Source of the DNA: Devosia enhydra | Lineage (GTDB): Bacteria; Pseudomonadota; Alphaproteobacteria; Rhizobiales; Devosiaceae | Direction of reading: 5' to 3' | Assembly: GCF_900119845.1 (NCBI RefSeq) | Contig: NZ_FPKU01000001.1 | Span: 1,521,528-1,585,527 of the forward strand | Length of the DNA stretch: 64,000 bases | Part shown: in pieces, positions 35,020 to 45,132 of the stretch | Layout: every line of letters starts with the position of its first letter | Position numbering within the stretch: position 1 is the stretch's first letter | Translations under genes and position numbers: made by a program | Notes under the pieces: generated by a model | Told to the model about the DNA's origin: nothing | The model's input: only the letters and a program-made list of their open reading frames with translations | The model's database searches: none

Positions 35020-35817
35020 GTGACCAACGATACCAGCGATGCTACGCGCCCCGGCGCGTCCGGCACGGCCGCCGCCAGTGTCGCAGACGCGCTGTCGGCG
35101 ATGATTCTCGACGAGTTGCGCCCCGGCGAGCGTCTGCCGGCCGAGGCTGACCTGGCGCAGCGCTTTTCGGTCAGCCGCCTGACCGTACGCGAAGCGGTCA
35201 AGATGCTGGCCGGCCGCGGCATGCTCGATCTGGGTCGCGGCCGCCGCGCCGTCGTGCGCCAGCCGGACGGATCGGCGTTCACCGATTTTCTCACCGCCCT
35301 GCTGCGCAACGATCCGCGCGGGCTTTTCGACCTGATCGAATTGCGCATCGGGCTCGAAGTGCAGTCGGCCACCCTCGCCGCCCGCAGGTGCAGCCGCGCC
35401 GGCATCGTGGCGCTCGAAGGCGCCCTGCGCGGCATGCGCGAAATTCACGAGGCAGAACGCGACGGCCTCGATCCCGCCGAAGCCGAGCGCCGCTTCAACG
35501 CCTATGATCTGGGCTTCCACGAAGCACTGGCGGCCGCCGGCGGCAATCGCGTGCTGAGCTATCTCTTCGAGGCTATGGCCCAGCCCCTGCTCCACAGCTT
35601 CCATCTCAGCCGGCGCGGACAGGATGTGCGCGGCCATAGTCCCGCAGATGTGATCGCAGCCCATGAGGCGGTGTTGCAGGCCGTGCGCGAGGGCAATCCG
35701 CGCGCCGCAGCCGAGGCTATGCGGGCCCATCTCGAGGAAACCGAGCAGGATATCCGCACCGCGCTTGAGGCGAGGCTGCCCGTGCAGCGGCCGCGCAGCG
35801 AAGCCGGCGAGGCTTGA
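35020..35817 (+). CDS. GntR transcriptional regulator, FadR subfamily
   Basis: About 265 aa from a GTG at 35020 that has GAGG 5 nt upstream; ATGs at 35005 and 34936 are in frame but lack such a site. The winged-helix part reads LSAMILDELRPGERLPAEAD and SVSRLTVREAVKMLAGRGML. The C-terminal FCD domain has LFDLIELRIGLEVQSATLA and a metal-type His-rich region (FHEALAAAGGNRVL, AHEAVLQAV). It is divergent from chvE-mmsAB and probably controls it in response to a sugar acid or sugar; the ligand is unknown. Confidence 0.85.
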   Translation: MTNDTSDATRPGASGTAAASVADALSAMILDELRPGERLPAEADLAQRFSVSRLTVREAVKMLAGRGMLDLGRGRRAVVRQPDGSAFTDFLTALLRNDPRGLFDLIELRIGLEVQSATLAARRCSRAGIVALEGALRGMREIHEAERDGLDPAEAERRFNAYDLGFHEALAAAGGNRVLSYLFEAMAQPLLHSFHLSRRGQDVRGHSPADVIAAHEAVLQAVREGNPRAAAEAMRAHLEETEQDIRTALEARLPVQRPRSEAGEA

Positions 35818-35916
35818 CGCCGCAGATCGATTGGGTTGACTCGGACCGACAGACGGAATCTTAAGCGTTCCGGCTCACTGTCAGAGCTTGTTGAACACGG
35901 ATGGGCCCGTCCGGTG

Positions 35917-38220
35917 ATGCGTTTTTCTTCTGCGCGCGCAATCTGCGCCCTCGTCAGCCGTTTCGGTACCGACCGCTCCGGCAGCGTTGCGCTTGTCGCC
36001 GCCATCGTGCTGCCGGCCCTTCTCGGCGCCGCCGCGCTGGTGGGGGAATATGGCAACGCGCTTCTGCACAAGGCCGAAAACCAGCGGGTTGCCGACCTCG
36101 CATCCTATGCCGGTGCGCTGGCCTATATCGAGAACTCTTCGGAAGAAGAGATGCTTGAGGCCGCCCGGCGCATAGCGTCGCTCAACGGGGTGGATCCGGC
36201 CGCCGTTTCGGCCGTTCTCGTGGGCTCGCCGCGCACCGAGGGCGCCAATGCCGTGCGTGTCGAGATCAACACCTCCCATCCGCTGATCCTCGCGCAGGTT
36301 CTGGGCACCGGCCCCGAAGTGGGGGCAGCGGCCGGCGCCTTCACGGAACTGGGCACCGCCTCGACACCGGGCGAAGAGGAAGAAGAAGCCGGCGCCGGTG
36401 GCTGTATCGTTGCGCTCGCCGCCGGGGGCAGCGGCATCACGCTGTCGGGCGGCACCTCGATCACCGCCAATGACTGCGTCGTCTCCTCCAACAATTCCCT
36501 CGCCGTGCCCTGCGGCACCACCATCAGGGCGCTGCAGGTCACCTATAATGGCGCTTCGCCCAATGTCGGTTGCGGCGGCATCCAGAAGCCCGATGGCTCG
36601 GCCGGCGACATCAAGAAGGGCGAAACCGCGGATCCGCTGGCCGGCAACGCCACGATTGCCGCAGCGGTTGGTCGCATGTCCTCGGTTTCGGCGCTGACGG
36701 CTCCGGCCGCGCCCGCCGCACCCAGCTTCGCCACCACGCCCTCGGGCGGCAAGGCCATCGACTTCGCCTACAACGACAATTCCACCAAGGCACAGGCCAT
36801 CGCGCTGGGCTGCACGGCGGCGAAATCGGGCAACACCTGGACGCTGACCTGCCCCAATGGCGGGACCTATAATTTCTCCAACGTCACGACCGGCGGCGGC
36901 ATCAACCTCAATTTCGCCACCAGCGGCAGCGGCACCTCGACCTACAACATCTCCGGCGCCGTCTCGGTGGCCGGCGGCCAGACCTGGACCTTCGGGCCGG
37001 GCACCTACAATTTCGGCGGCGCCTTCACGAACAATTCCACCGTGACCTTCCAGGGCGGGACGCTGAACTTCCTCGGCAACTTCACCCATTCGGGATCATC
37101 GACCACATTGCCGGCCGGCGCGCTCAAGGTGGGCGGCAATTTCGGGCTCACAAGCTACGGGACGGCCACGATCAATTCGAGCTCGATCCATGTGGGCGGG
37201 CTCATGTCGGTGACCGGGAGTGTCAGCGCGAGCGTGGCGGCAACGTCGCTGACCCTGCGCCAGGGCCTTCTGACCGACGGCTCGGCCGCGCTGTCGGTTC
37301 CCAACGCCACGAGCGTGCAGGTGGGGGCCACATCCGCCTCTTGCAACTGGGATGCCGGCACGGTCAGCATCTGCCAGAAGGGCACGACGATCACCTTCGG
37401 CGCGTCGGCCAATTTCCAGCTGACCGCCGGCGTCTATCTGTCGGGCGGCGTCACGCTCAACATGGGGGCCGCCGATGGCAACAGCTATCGGTTCGGGGCG
37501 GCAAGCCTTGGCGCTGCCATCAAGATCGGCGGCGGCTCGAAGCTGCTGATGGGCGACGCCACCACGGGCGTCTTCCAGATGGCGGGCAATATCGATGGCG
37601 GCGGCGGCGGCTCCTGCCTCGTCATCGGCGCAGCGACCGACCACGACATCAAGGGCAATTTCACCGCCGCAGGCGCCATCTGGCTGGGCAACGGCACCTA
37701 CACCGTCACCGGCTATTTCTGGATGGGCGCCAGCAATGGCGGCAGCGCCACCTGCAAGGGGCAGACCATCAGCGTGCGCGGCGATGCCGTCACCCTCGTG
37801 ATCGATGGGGCGGGCGTGCCGACGACGGGCACCTGCGCCAACCAGTCCTTCTGCGTCGGCGCCGGCTACAGCAACATCATCCTCTCGGCACCCTCGACCG
37901 GCAGCTTCACCGATCTCGTCATCGTCGGGCCGCAGTCGACCAGCAACTCCTCGGGCGCCACGTTCAAGGAAGGGGCCTCCGGGGGCAAGTTCTCGGGCGC
38001 GTTCTACTACCCCAACGGGCCGATCCAGATGACCGGCGGCGCCGGCGCGTCGGGCGGAGCCACCTGCATGCAGATGATCGCCACGTGGATTTCGCTGTCG
38101 GGCGGCACGTCCGCCGCGTCCGAATGCCGGGTGGGCGGCGATCTCGGCGGTGGGGGCTCGGGCACCGGGACAGGCGGCAGCGAGCCGGTAGTCGTCCTCA
38201 GGCCGCGGCTCATCCAATGA
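35917..38220 (+). CDS. TadG-like pilus/surface protein with Gly/Ser/Thr/Asn-rich body
   Basis: 767 aa from the ATG at 35917; the start is uncertain because the upstream sites are weak. The N-terminus is the TadE/TadG pattern: a basic start, DRSGSVALVAAIVLP and a membrane helix to ALLHKAENQ. Residues about 120-700 are rich in Gly, Ser, Thr, Asn and contain paired Cys (GCIVALAAGGSG, CNWDAGTVSICQKG, GSCLVIGAATDHDIKG). The body looks like a beta-helix or surface adhesin. Its ATGA overlaps a TadE gene. No secretion ATPase, prepilin peptidase or secretin is in the window. Confidence 0.72.
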   Translation: MRFSSARAICALVSRFGTDRSGSVALVAAIVLPALLGAAALVGEYGNALLHKAENQRVADLASYAGALAYIENSSEEEMLEAARRIASLNGVDPAAVSAVLVGSPRTEGANAVRVEINTSHPLILAQVLGTGPEVGAAAGAFTELGTASTPGEEEEEAGAGGCIVALAAGGSGITLSGGTSITANDCVVSSNNSLAVPCGTTIRALQVTYNGASPNVGCGGIQKPDGSAGDIKKGETADPLAGNATIAAAVGRMSSVSALTAPAAPAAPSFATTPSGGKAIDFAYNDNSTKAQAIALGCTAAKSGNTWTLTCPNGGTYNFSNVTTGGGINLNFATSGSGTSTYNISGAVSVAGGQTWTFGPGTYNFGGAFTNNSTVTFQGGTLNFLGNFTHSGSSTTLPAGALKVGGNFGLTSYGTATINSSSIHVGGLMSVTGSVSASVAATSLTLRQGLLTDGSAALSVPNATSVQVGATSASCNWDAGTVSICQKGTTITFGASANFQLTAGVYLSGGVTLNMGAADGNSYRFGAASLGAAIKIGGGSKLLMGDATTGVFQMAGNIDGGGGGSCLVIGAATDHDIKGNFTAAGAIWLGNGTYTVTGYFWMGASNGGSATCKGQTISVRGDAVTLVIDGAGVPTTGTCANQSFCVGAGYSNIILSAPSTGSFTDLVIVGPQSTSNSSGATFKEGASGGKFSGAFYYPNGPIQMTGGAGASGGATCMQMIATWISLSGGTSAASECRVGGDLGGGGSGTGTGGSEPVVVLRPRLIQ

Positions 38221-38780
38221 TCAGGCCAAGACTGCGCCGCGGGTTTCGTCGCGACGCATCGGGGGTCTCGGCGGTCGAGTTCGCGCTCGTGCTGCCGGTG
38301 CTTGCCCTGATCCTCGTGGGCGTGCTCGAGCTCGGCACGATCCTCTACCAGCGCTTCGAGCTCGATGGTGCCATGGCGGCCGGCGCCAACTATGCCCTGG
38401 TCAATGCCGCCGATGTCAGCTCGGAAAACGGCGCCAATCTTGCCACCCGCATCGCCGCGGTCATCAACGCGCGGGCCGGCGCGATGTGGGCGGACAGCGA
38501 CGTCGACGTCAACAATGGCGCCCGCCTCGTGGTCGAGACCGGGCTGCCCGCCCCGAGCGGCACCATCGCCAATGCCGATGCCTGCTACTGCCCCACCGGC
38601 ACGGCGCAGAACCTGACCTGGGGGGCGGCGCAGACCTGCGGCAGCCCCTGTGCGAGCGGGGGGATGGCAGGCAAGTTCGTGCGCATTTCGCTCAGCCGCA
38701 ACTATACGCCGCTCTTTGCCGGCTACGGCATCGTCGATGACGGCACCATCTCGGTCGCGACCATGGTGCAGACCCAATGA
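38217..38780 (+). CDS. TadE-like pseudopilin-related protein
   Basis: 187 aa. DASGVSAVEFALVLPVLALILVGVLELG is the TadE signature: a Glu at position +5 of the helix after a basic N-terminus. The C-terminal half has Cys pairs (ACYCPTG, CGSPCASG). It overlaps the TadG-like gene and the next TadE gene by 4 bp each, so the three are translationally coupled. It probably sits in the inner membrane as a minor pseudopilin or adaptor. Confidence 0.85.
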   Translation: MIRPRLRRGFRRDASGVSAVEFALVLPVLALILVGVLELGTILYQRFELDGAMAAGANYALVNAADVSSENGANLATRIAAVINARAGAMWADSDVDVNNGARLVVETGLPAPSGTIANADACYCPTGTAQNLTWGAAQTCGSPCASGGMAGKFVRISLSRNYTPLFAGYGIVDDGTISVATMVQTQ

Positions 38781-39232
38781 TGCGTCTGCGCCGGCTTGCA
38801 GCCGACCAGCGCGGCGCCAGCGCCGTCGAATTCGCCCTTGTGGCCGTGCCGCTGCTGATGCTGATTTTCGGCACAATCGAATATGGCCGCCTGATGTGGA
38901 CGCGCCAGGCCCTGCAGGAAAGCGCCATTGCCGGGGCGCGCTGCGTGGCCCTGCGGTCGCTGAGCTGCACGCTCGACGGCGACTTCGACCTCGCCTCGGC
39001 CCGTGCCTTCATCCGCCAGACCGCGCAGGGCTGGCTCGTGGCGCTGGACGACACTGACATCACCGTCTCCGACAACGTCACCTGCGGCGGGGTCGACGGC
39101 TTCGTCAATGTCCGCATCGCCCACGAATTCCTGACCCCGGTGCCCGCCGCGCTTGTCGGGCTTGCCGAAGGCACGGCCCTCTCATCGAGCGCCTGCTTCC
39201 CCAACCAGTCCGCTCCGGCCGGCGGCGCGTGA
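38777..39232 (+). CDS. TadE-like protein
   Basis: 151 aa. DQRGASAVEFALVAVPLLML then FGTIEYGRLMWTRQALQESA, the canonical TadE Glu and Tyr helix. It is the last gene of the three-gene module. The function is the same class as its neighbour: pseudopilin-like assembly component, with no other tad genes in the window. Confidence 0.85.
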   Translation: MMRLRRLAADQRGASAVEFALVAVPLLMLIFGTIEYGRLMWTRQALQESAIAGARCVALRSLSCTLDGDFDLASARAFIRQTAQGWLVALDDTDITVSDNVTCGGVDGFVNVRIAHEFLTPVPAALVGLAEGTALSSSACFPNQSAPAGGA

Positions 39233-39355
39233 CCAGGCGATAGGGCCAGAAGCGATTGCCAGGACGGCCCGGCATTTGCTGGCTTAGGGCAAAACCGCAC
39301 GCTAAGGTCAATTGCGGGAAAGCCTTTCGTGCGTCGTTGAACCTTGCGAGCGCCC

Positions 39356-42300
39356 ATGTCGATCAAAGCCGCCGTCTACCACCTGACGCATTATCGCTAT
39401 GACCGTCCGGTCATCCTGCAACCCCAGATCATCCGCCTGCGCCCTGCCCCGCATTCGCGCACGCCCGTGCTCAGCCATAGCCTGCGCGTCTCGCCCGAAA
39501 AGCACTTCGTCAATTACCAACAGGACCCTTACGGCAATTTCCTTGCCCGCTTCGTCTTCCCCGAGCCGGTGCGCGAGCTCAAGATCGAAGTCGACCTCAT
39601 CGCCGACATGTCGGTCTACAACCCCTTCGACTTCTTCGTCGAAGAAAGCGCCGAGACCTGGCCCTTCGAGTATTCCGAGGATCTGCGCGAGGACCTATCG
39701 ATCTATCGCCAGGCCGAGCCGGCCGGCCCGCAGCTTTCGGCTTTTCTTGCGCAAATCGACCGCAGCCCGAAAAACACCGTCACCTTCGTGACCGGCCTCA
39801 ACGCGTCGCTCCAGCAGCGCATCGGTTATATCGTTCGCATGGAGCCGGGTGTGTACACGCCCGAAGAGACGCTGGGGCGCGGCCAGGGCAGTTGCCGGGA
39901 TTCGAGCTGGCTGCTGGTGCAGGCGCTGCGCCATCTCGGCTTTGCCGCGCGCTTCGTTTCGGGCTATCTGATCCAGCTCAAGCCCGACCTTCAGGCGCTG
40001 GACGGCCCGGTCGGCACCGACAGGGATTTCACCGACCTGCATGCCTGGTGCGAGGTCTACCTGCCCGGCGCCGGGTGGATCGGGCTCGATCCCACCTCGG
40101 GCCTCTTGACCGGGGAAAGCCATGTGCCCTTGGCGGCAACCCCGCATTACCGCAATGCCGCGCCGATCGCCGGCTTTGCCAGCTACGCCGAAGTCGATTT
40201 CGCCTTCGACATGAAGGTCACCCGCGTCGCCGAGCATCCGCGCATCACCAAGCCCTTTTCGGACGAGAGCTGGGCCAGGCTCGATGCCTTGGGCAAGGCC
40301 GTCGATGCCGGGCTTGAAGCCGCCGACATGCGGCTCACCATGGGCGGCGAGCCGACCTTCGTGTCCATCGACGATTTCGAAAGCCCCGAATGGAACGCCG
40401 ATGCGGTGGGCCCGGCCAAGCGCGCCCTCGCCGACAGCCTGATCCGCCGCCTGCGCGACCGGTTCGCCCCCGGCGGGCTCATCCATTACGGCCAGGGCAA
40501 GTGGTATCCGGGCGAGACCCTGCCGCGCTGGACCTTCTCGCTTTACTGGCGCGCCGACGGCAAGCCGCTCTGGCGCAAGGCCGACCTCATCGCCGAGGAA
40601 GATGCCGATACCGGCGCCACGCCGGCGGATGCCGAAAAGCTGCTCTTTGCCATCGCCCGCCAGCTCGGCGTGGGCGGGGACACCATCGATGCCGCCTATG
40701 AGGACCCGGCCGACTGGCTGGTCAAGGAGGCGCGGCTGCCCGACAATGTCGACCCCTCCGATCCCCGTCTTGCCGATCCCGAGGCCCGGGCCCGCATGGC
40801 GCGGGTCTTCGATCGCGGGCTCGATACGCCCACCGGCTATGTGCTGCCCATCCAGCGCTGGAATGCCGAAGCCCGGCCCGGCCATCGCTGGATGAGCGAG
40901 AAATGGAAGACCCGGCGCGGCAAGCTTTTCCTTGCCGCCGGCGATTCGCCAGCCGGCTACCGCCTGCCGCTGGCCTCGCTCAAGCACCTGCCCCCCAATG
41001 CCTATCCGCATGTGGTGCCGGTCGATCCCTTCGTGCCCACCGCGCCCCTGCCCGAGATCGAGGCGATCCTCGCCCAGCCCGTCGAGGTCCGCGTGGGCCG
41101 TGCCCAGCCGCAGGCGAGCTTTACCGCTGACGGCACCGAGGCGCAGACCATCAACGAGCAGGTGCTCGAGGAAATCGACGGATCGGTGCGCACCGCCATC
41201 ACCAGTGAAGTGCGCGACGGCCATCTCTGCGTCTTCCTGCCCCCCGTCGCGGCGCTCGAGGACTATGTCGAACTCGTTGCCGCCGCTGAGGCCGCCGCCA
41301 CCGAGATCGGCCTGCCCATCCAGCTCGAAGGCTATGCGCCGCCGCACGATCCGCGCCTCAATGTCATCCGCGTGGCGCCAGACCCGGGCGTGATCGAGGT
41401 CAACATTCACCCGGCCTCGCGCTGGGAGGATTGCGTGGCCACCACCACCGCGGTCTATGAGGAGGCGCGCCAGTCGCGGCTCGGGGCCGACAAGTTCATG
41501 ATCGATGGCCGCCACACCGGAACGGGCGGCGGCAATCATGTGGTGGTGGGCGGGGCAAAGCCTGCCGATAGTCCGTTCCTGCGCCGGCCCGACCTGCTCA
41601 AATCCCTCGTGCTGCACTGGCAGCGCCATCCCTCGCTGTCTTACCTATTCTCGGGCCTCTTCATCGGGCCGACAAGCCAGGCGCCGCGCATCGACGAGGC
41701 CCGGCACGACAGCCTGTACGAACTCGAGATCGCGCTGGCGCAAGTGCCCCATCCCGACAAGGGCGAGGCACCCGTGCCGTGGCTGGTCGACCGGCTGTTC
41801 CGCAACCTGCTCGTCGATGTCACCGGCAACACGCACCGGTCCGAGATCTGCATCGACAAGCTCTTTTCCCCCGATGGCCCGACCGGCCGGCTTGGGCTGG
41901 TTGAATTCCGCGGCTTCGAGATGCCGCCCGATGCCCGCATGAACCTTGCCCAGCAATTGCTGGTGCGCGCGCTGCTGCTGCGCTTCTGGAATGACCCGCT
42001 CGATGGCGGCTTCACCCGCTGGGGCACCACCCTGCATGATCGCTTCATGCTGCCCCATTTCGTCTGGCGCGATTTCCTCGACGTGCTGGGCGATCTTTCC
42101 GCCCATGGCTTTGCCTTCGAGCCCGAATGGTTCGCGGCCCAGCTCGAATTCCGCTTTCCTTTTTGCGGCGAAATCGCGGGGCCCGATTTCCGGCTCGAAC
42201 TGCGCCAGGCGCTCGAGCCCTGGAACGTCATGGGCGAACAGGGCGCTATCGGGGGCACGGTGCGGTTCGTCGATTCCTCGGTCGAGCGGCTGCAGGTCCG

Positions 42301-42706
42301 TCTCGAAGCGGCCGATCCCTCGCGCTACGCCATCGCCTGCAACCGGCGGCCCGTGCCCCTGCGGCCAACCGGCGACGCTGGCAGCGCGGTGGCGGGCGTC
42401 CGCTTCAAGGCCTGGCAACCGGCCTCGGGCATGCATCCGAAACTGCCGGTCAACGCACCGCTGGTGTTCGATGTCTATGATCGCTGGACGGGCCGGGCCG
42501 TCGGGGGCTGCACCTATCACGTCGCCCATCCGGGCGGGCGCAATTACGAAACCTTCCCCGTCAATGGCAACGAAGCCGAAGCGCGCCGCCTCGCCCGCTT
42601 CATCGCATCGGGCCATTCGCCCGGCGACTATCGCCTCATCCCCGAAATCCCGTCGGAGGAGTTTCCGCTGACGCTTGACCTGAGGCGGCCACCACGCCAC
42701 GCATGA
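39356..42706 (+). CDS. Transglutaminase-DUF2126 protein (large)
   Basis: 1116 aa. The N-terminal third is a transglutaminase-like domain with a complete triad: GSCRD (Cys180), LHAWCEVY (His229) and LDPTSG (Asp245). The remainder is DUF2126 ([55 protein letters not shown]). Cytoplasmic, no signal. It is followed 3 nt later by the circularly permuted ATP-grasp/alpha-E gene and then a second transglutaminase gene. Comparative work on amidoligases describes this trio as a system that makes or trims peptide tags; no substrate is known. Confidence 0.92.
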   Translation: MSIKAAVYHLTHYRYDRPVILQPQIIRLRPAPHSRTPVLSHSLRVSPEKHFVNYQQDPYGNFLARFVFPEPVRELKIEVDLIADMSVYNPFDFFVEESAETWPFEYSEDLREDLSIYRQAEPAGPQLSAFLAQIDRSPKNTVTFVTGLNASLQQRIGYIVRMEPGVYTPEETLGRGQGSCRDSSWLLVQALRHLGFAARFVSGYLIQLKPDLQALDGPVGTDRDFTDLHAWCEVYLPGAGWIGLDPTSGLLTGESHVPLAATPHYRNAAPIAGFASYAEVDFAFDMKVTRVAEHPRITKPFSDESWARLDALGKAVDAGLEAADMRLTMGGEPTFVSIDDFESPEWNADAVGPAKRALADSLIRRLRDRFAPGGLIHYGQGKWYPGETLPRWTFSLYWRADGKPLWRKADLIAEEDADTGATPADAEKLLFAIARQLGVGGDTIDAAYEDPADWLVKEARLPDNVDPSDPRLADPEARARMARVFDRGLDTPTGYVLPIQRWNAEARPGHRWMSEKWKTRRGKLFLAAGDSPAGYRLPLASLKHLPPNAYPHVVPVDPFVPTAPLPEIEAILAQPVEVRVGRAQPQASFTADGTEAQTINEQVLEEIDGSVRTAITSEVRDGHLCVFLPPVAALEDYVELVAAAEAAATEIGLPIQLEGYAPPHDPRLNVIRVAPDPGVIEVNIHPASRWEDCVATTTAVYEEARQSRLGADKFMIDGRHTGTGGGNHVVVGGAKPADSPFLRRPDLLKSLVLHWQRHPSLSYLFSGLFIGPTSQAPRIDEARHDSLYELEIALAQVPHPDKGEAPVPWLVDRLFRNLLVDVTGNTHRSEICIDKLFSPDGPTGRLGLVEFRGFEMPPDARMNLAQQLLVRALLLRFWNDPLDGGFTRWGTTLHDRFMLPHFVWRDFLDVLGDLSAHGFAFEPEWFAAQLEFRFPFCGEIAGPDFRLELRQALEPWNVMGEQGAIGGTVRFVDSSVERLQVRLEAADPSRYAIACNRRPVPLRPTGDAGSAVAGVRFKAWQPASGMHPKLPVNAPLVFDVYDRWTGRAVGGCTYHVAHPGGRNYETFPVNGNEAEARRLARFIASGHSPGDYRLIPEIPSEEFPLTLDLRRPPRHA

Positions 42707-42709
42707 GCC

Positions 42710-45121
42710 ATGGAAAAGCGGAATCAGCGCAGGACGCCGCGGCCCGTCGCGGGCCCGAGCCTCATCACCGGCTATCAGCTGCTCGAGGGCGTGCCCGATG
42801 AGATGATCGACCCGGCCGGCAACATAAGGCCGGGCTGGTCCACCCTCATGACGGCGTTCGACCGGTTGGGCCCGGCCGAGCTGCCGCAGCGCTTCGAGCG
42901 CGCCGAGCAGTATCTGCGCGATGCCGGCGTGTTTTATCGCAAATATGACGGCGCCGAGACCAATGAGCGGGCCTGGCCTCTCGCGCATGTGCCGCTCCTG
43001 ATCGACGAGAGCGAGTGGATGCTGATCAGCCATGGGCTGACCCAGCGCGTCGAACTGCTCGAAAAGATCCTCGCCGACATCTATGGCGAGGGCAAGCTCG
43101 TCTCGCAGGGCCTGCTGCCGCCCGAGCTCATTGCGCGCAACAGCGAATTCCTGCGCCCTATGGTCGGCATCAAGCCGGTCAGCGGGCATTTCTTGCATTT
43201 CTGCGCATTCGAGCTTGGGCGCGGTCCCAATGGCGGCTGGTGGGTGCTGGGCGATCGCACCCAGGCCCCGTCCGGGGCTGGTTTCGCGCTCGAGAACCGC
43301 GTCGCCACCACCCGCGCCCTGCCCGACATCTACGGGCAGATGAATGTGCACCGACTCGCCGGCTTCTTCCGCGCCTTCCGCGACACCCTCAATGCTCAGG
43401 CGCGCGGGCGCGATGGGCGCGTCGGCATCCTCACGCCCGGCCAGCACAACGAGACCTATTTCGAGCACGCCTATATCGCGCGCTATCTGGGCTTCATGCT
43501 GCTCGAAGGCGAGGATCTGGTGGTGGAGGATGGTCAGGTGATGGTGCGCACCGTCTCCGGGCTCATGCCGCTGGGCGTGCTCTGGCGCCGGCTCGACGGT
43601 GCCTTCGCCGATCCCCTCGAGCTGCGCAGCGACAGCCGCATCGGCACGCCCGGCCTCACCGAGGCCCTGCGTCAGGGCAGCCTTTCGATGGTCAACGCGC
43701 TGGGTTCGGGAATTCTCGAAACGCGGGCGCTGGCCGCCTTTCTGCCCCGCCTCTCTCGAGCCCTTCTCGGGGAACCGCTCGAATTGCCGGCCATCGCAAC
43801 CTGGTGGTGCGGGCAGGAGAAGGAGCGCGAGCACGTCATCGCCCATCTCGACCGGATGATGATCGGGCCGGCCCTGTCCTCCACCCTCGCGATCGACGAT
43901 CCACAGGGTACGCGGCTGGGCTCAACCTTCGATCCGGCCCAGCGCGAGGCGGTCATCGCCGCCATCCGCGACAAGGGCGGCGATTTCGTCGGGCAGGAAC
44001 CGGTGCGGCTCTCCACCGCGCCGGTCTATGTCGCGGGCAGGCTCGAACCCCGCCCCATCACCCTGCGCGTCTACGCCGCCCGCACCGAGGCGGGCTGGAC
44101 CATCATGCCGGGGGGCTTCGCCCGCGTCGGCTACGGCCTCGACACCGCCGCCATCGCCATGCAGCGGGGCGGACAGGCCGCCGACGTCTGGGTGGTCTCG
44201 AGCCGGCCGGTCGAGCAGGTGACGCTCCTGCCCCAGGATGGCGAAAAGCTCGTCCGCACCCCGGCGGGCGCGCTGCCGAGCCGCGCCGCCGACAATCTCA
44301 TCTGGCTCGGGCGCTATGCCGAGCGGGTCGAGGCCACCATCCGCATCCTGCGTGCCTATAACGCCCGCTACGCGGAAGTCTCCAACACGGCCCTGCCGAT
44401 CCTTGCCGATACGCGCACCTATCTGCGTCCGCTCGGGGTGGATGCCAAGCAGGCGCTTCCCGTGGGGCTGCTGTCGGCTATCGACAGCGCCGTGCGTTCG
44501 GCCAGCCAGATCCGCGACCGTTTCTCGCCCGACGGCTGGCTGGCGCTCAACGATCTGCAAAAGACCGCCCATGCCTTCGCCACCCGGGTCAAATCAGGCG
44601 ACGATGCCACGCGCGCCATGACGGTGCTGCTGCGCAAGCTCGCGGGCTTTTCCGGCCTCGTGCACGAAAACATGTACCGGTTTGCCGGCTGGCGCTTCCT
44701 CGAGATCGGGCGCCGCCTCGAACGCGGCGTGCAACTGGCCCGCATCACCGCATGGATGACGCGCCCCGGCGCGCCCGACGGCGCGCTCGACATGCTGCTC
44801 GAGATCGGCGACAGCGTCATGACCCATCGGCGCCGCTATTCGGTCAGCGCCGGGCGGCTGAGCTATCTCGACCTTCTGGTGCTCGACCCGCTCAATCCGC
44901 GCTCGGTGATCTTCCAGGTCGCCGACCTCAAAGCCCAACTCGAAACCCTGCCCGGCGGCATCGAGGATGGCATTCTCTCGCCGGCGACCAAGGCTGCGCT
45001 GGAGCTGCATACCGAGCTCGTCATCGCCACCGCCGAAGACATGGATGGACCGCGCCTCAAGCGCCTTTCCGGCGATTTCTCGCGGCTCGCCGGGCTCATC
45101 GCCGATGCCTATTTCGTCTGA
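42710..45121 (+). CDS. Circularly permuted ATP-grasp / alpha-E fusion protein
   Basis: 803 aa. Residues about 30-500 form a circularly permuted type-2 ATP-grasp: LTQRVELLEKILADIYGEGKL, ILTPGQHNETYFEHAYIARYLG (the metal-binding region), QGSLSMVNALGSGILET and RPITLRVYAARTEAGW. Residues about 515-803 form the alpha-E domain, starting SRAADNLIWLGRYAERVEAT, an all-helical domain often found fused or adjacent. The predicted reaction is ATP-dependent amide bond formation. It starts 3 nt after the DUF2126 gene, and its stop lies 11 nt before the next start. Confidence 0.92.
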   Translation: MEKRNQRRTPRPVAGPSLITGYQLLEGVPDEMIDPAGNIRPGWSTLMTAFDRLGPAELPQRFERAEQYLRDAGVFYRKYDGAETNERAWPLAHVPLLIDESEWMLISHGLTQRVELLEKILADIYGEGKLVSQGLLPPELIARNSEFLRPMVGIKPVSGHFLHFCAFELGRGPNGGWWVLGDRTQAPSGAGFALENRVATTRALPDIYGQMNVHRLAGFFRAFRDTLNAQARGRDGRVGILTPGQHNETYFEHAYIARYLGFMLLEGEDLVVEDGQVMVRTVSGLMPLGVLWRRLDGAFADPLELRSDSRIGTPGLTEALRQGSLSMVNALGSGILETRALAAFLPRLSRALLGEPLELPAIATWWCGQEKEREHVIAHLDRMMIGPALSSTLAIDDPQGTRLGSTFDPAQREAVIAAIRDKGGDFVGQEPVRLSTAPVYVAGRLEPRPITLRVYAARTEAGWTIMPGGFARVGYGLDTAAIAMQRGGQAADVWVVSSRPVEQVTLLPQDGEKLVRTPAGALPSRAADNLIWLGRYAERVEATIRILRAYNARYAEVSNTALPILADTRTYLRPLGVDAKQALPVGLLSAIDSAVRSASQIRDRFSPDGWLALNDLQKTAHAFATRVKSGDDATRAMTVLLRKLAGFSGLVHENMYRFAGWRFLEIGRRLERGVQLARITAWMTRPGAPDGALDMLLEIGDSVMTHRRRYSVSAGRLSYLDLLVLDPLNPRSVIFQVADLKAQLETLPGGIEDGILSPATKAALELHTELVIATAEDMDGPRLKRLSGDFSRLAGLIADAYFV

Positions 45122-45132
45122 GGTGCCTTGCG

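Noticed and set aside
39695-43846. Two long minus-strand frames (644 and 733 aa) under the transglutaminase operon
   Set aside because: Antisense shadows of the DUF2126 and ATP-grasp genes, with no motif; GC-rich codon bias keeps antisense frames open.
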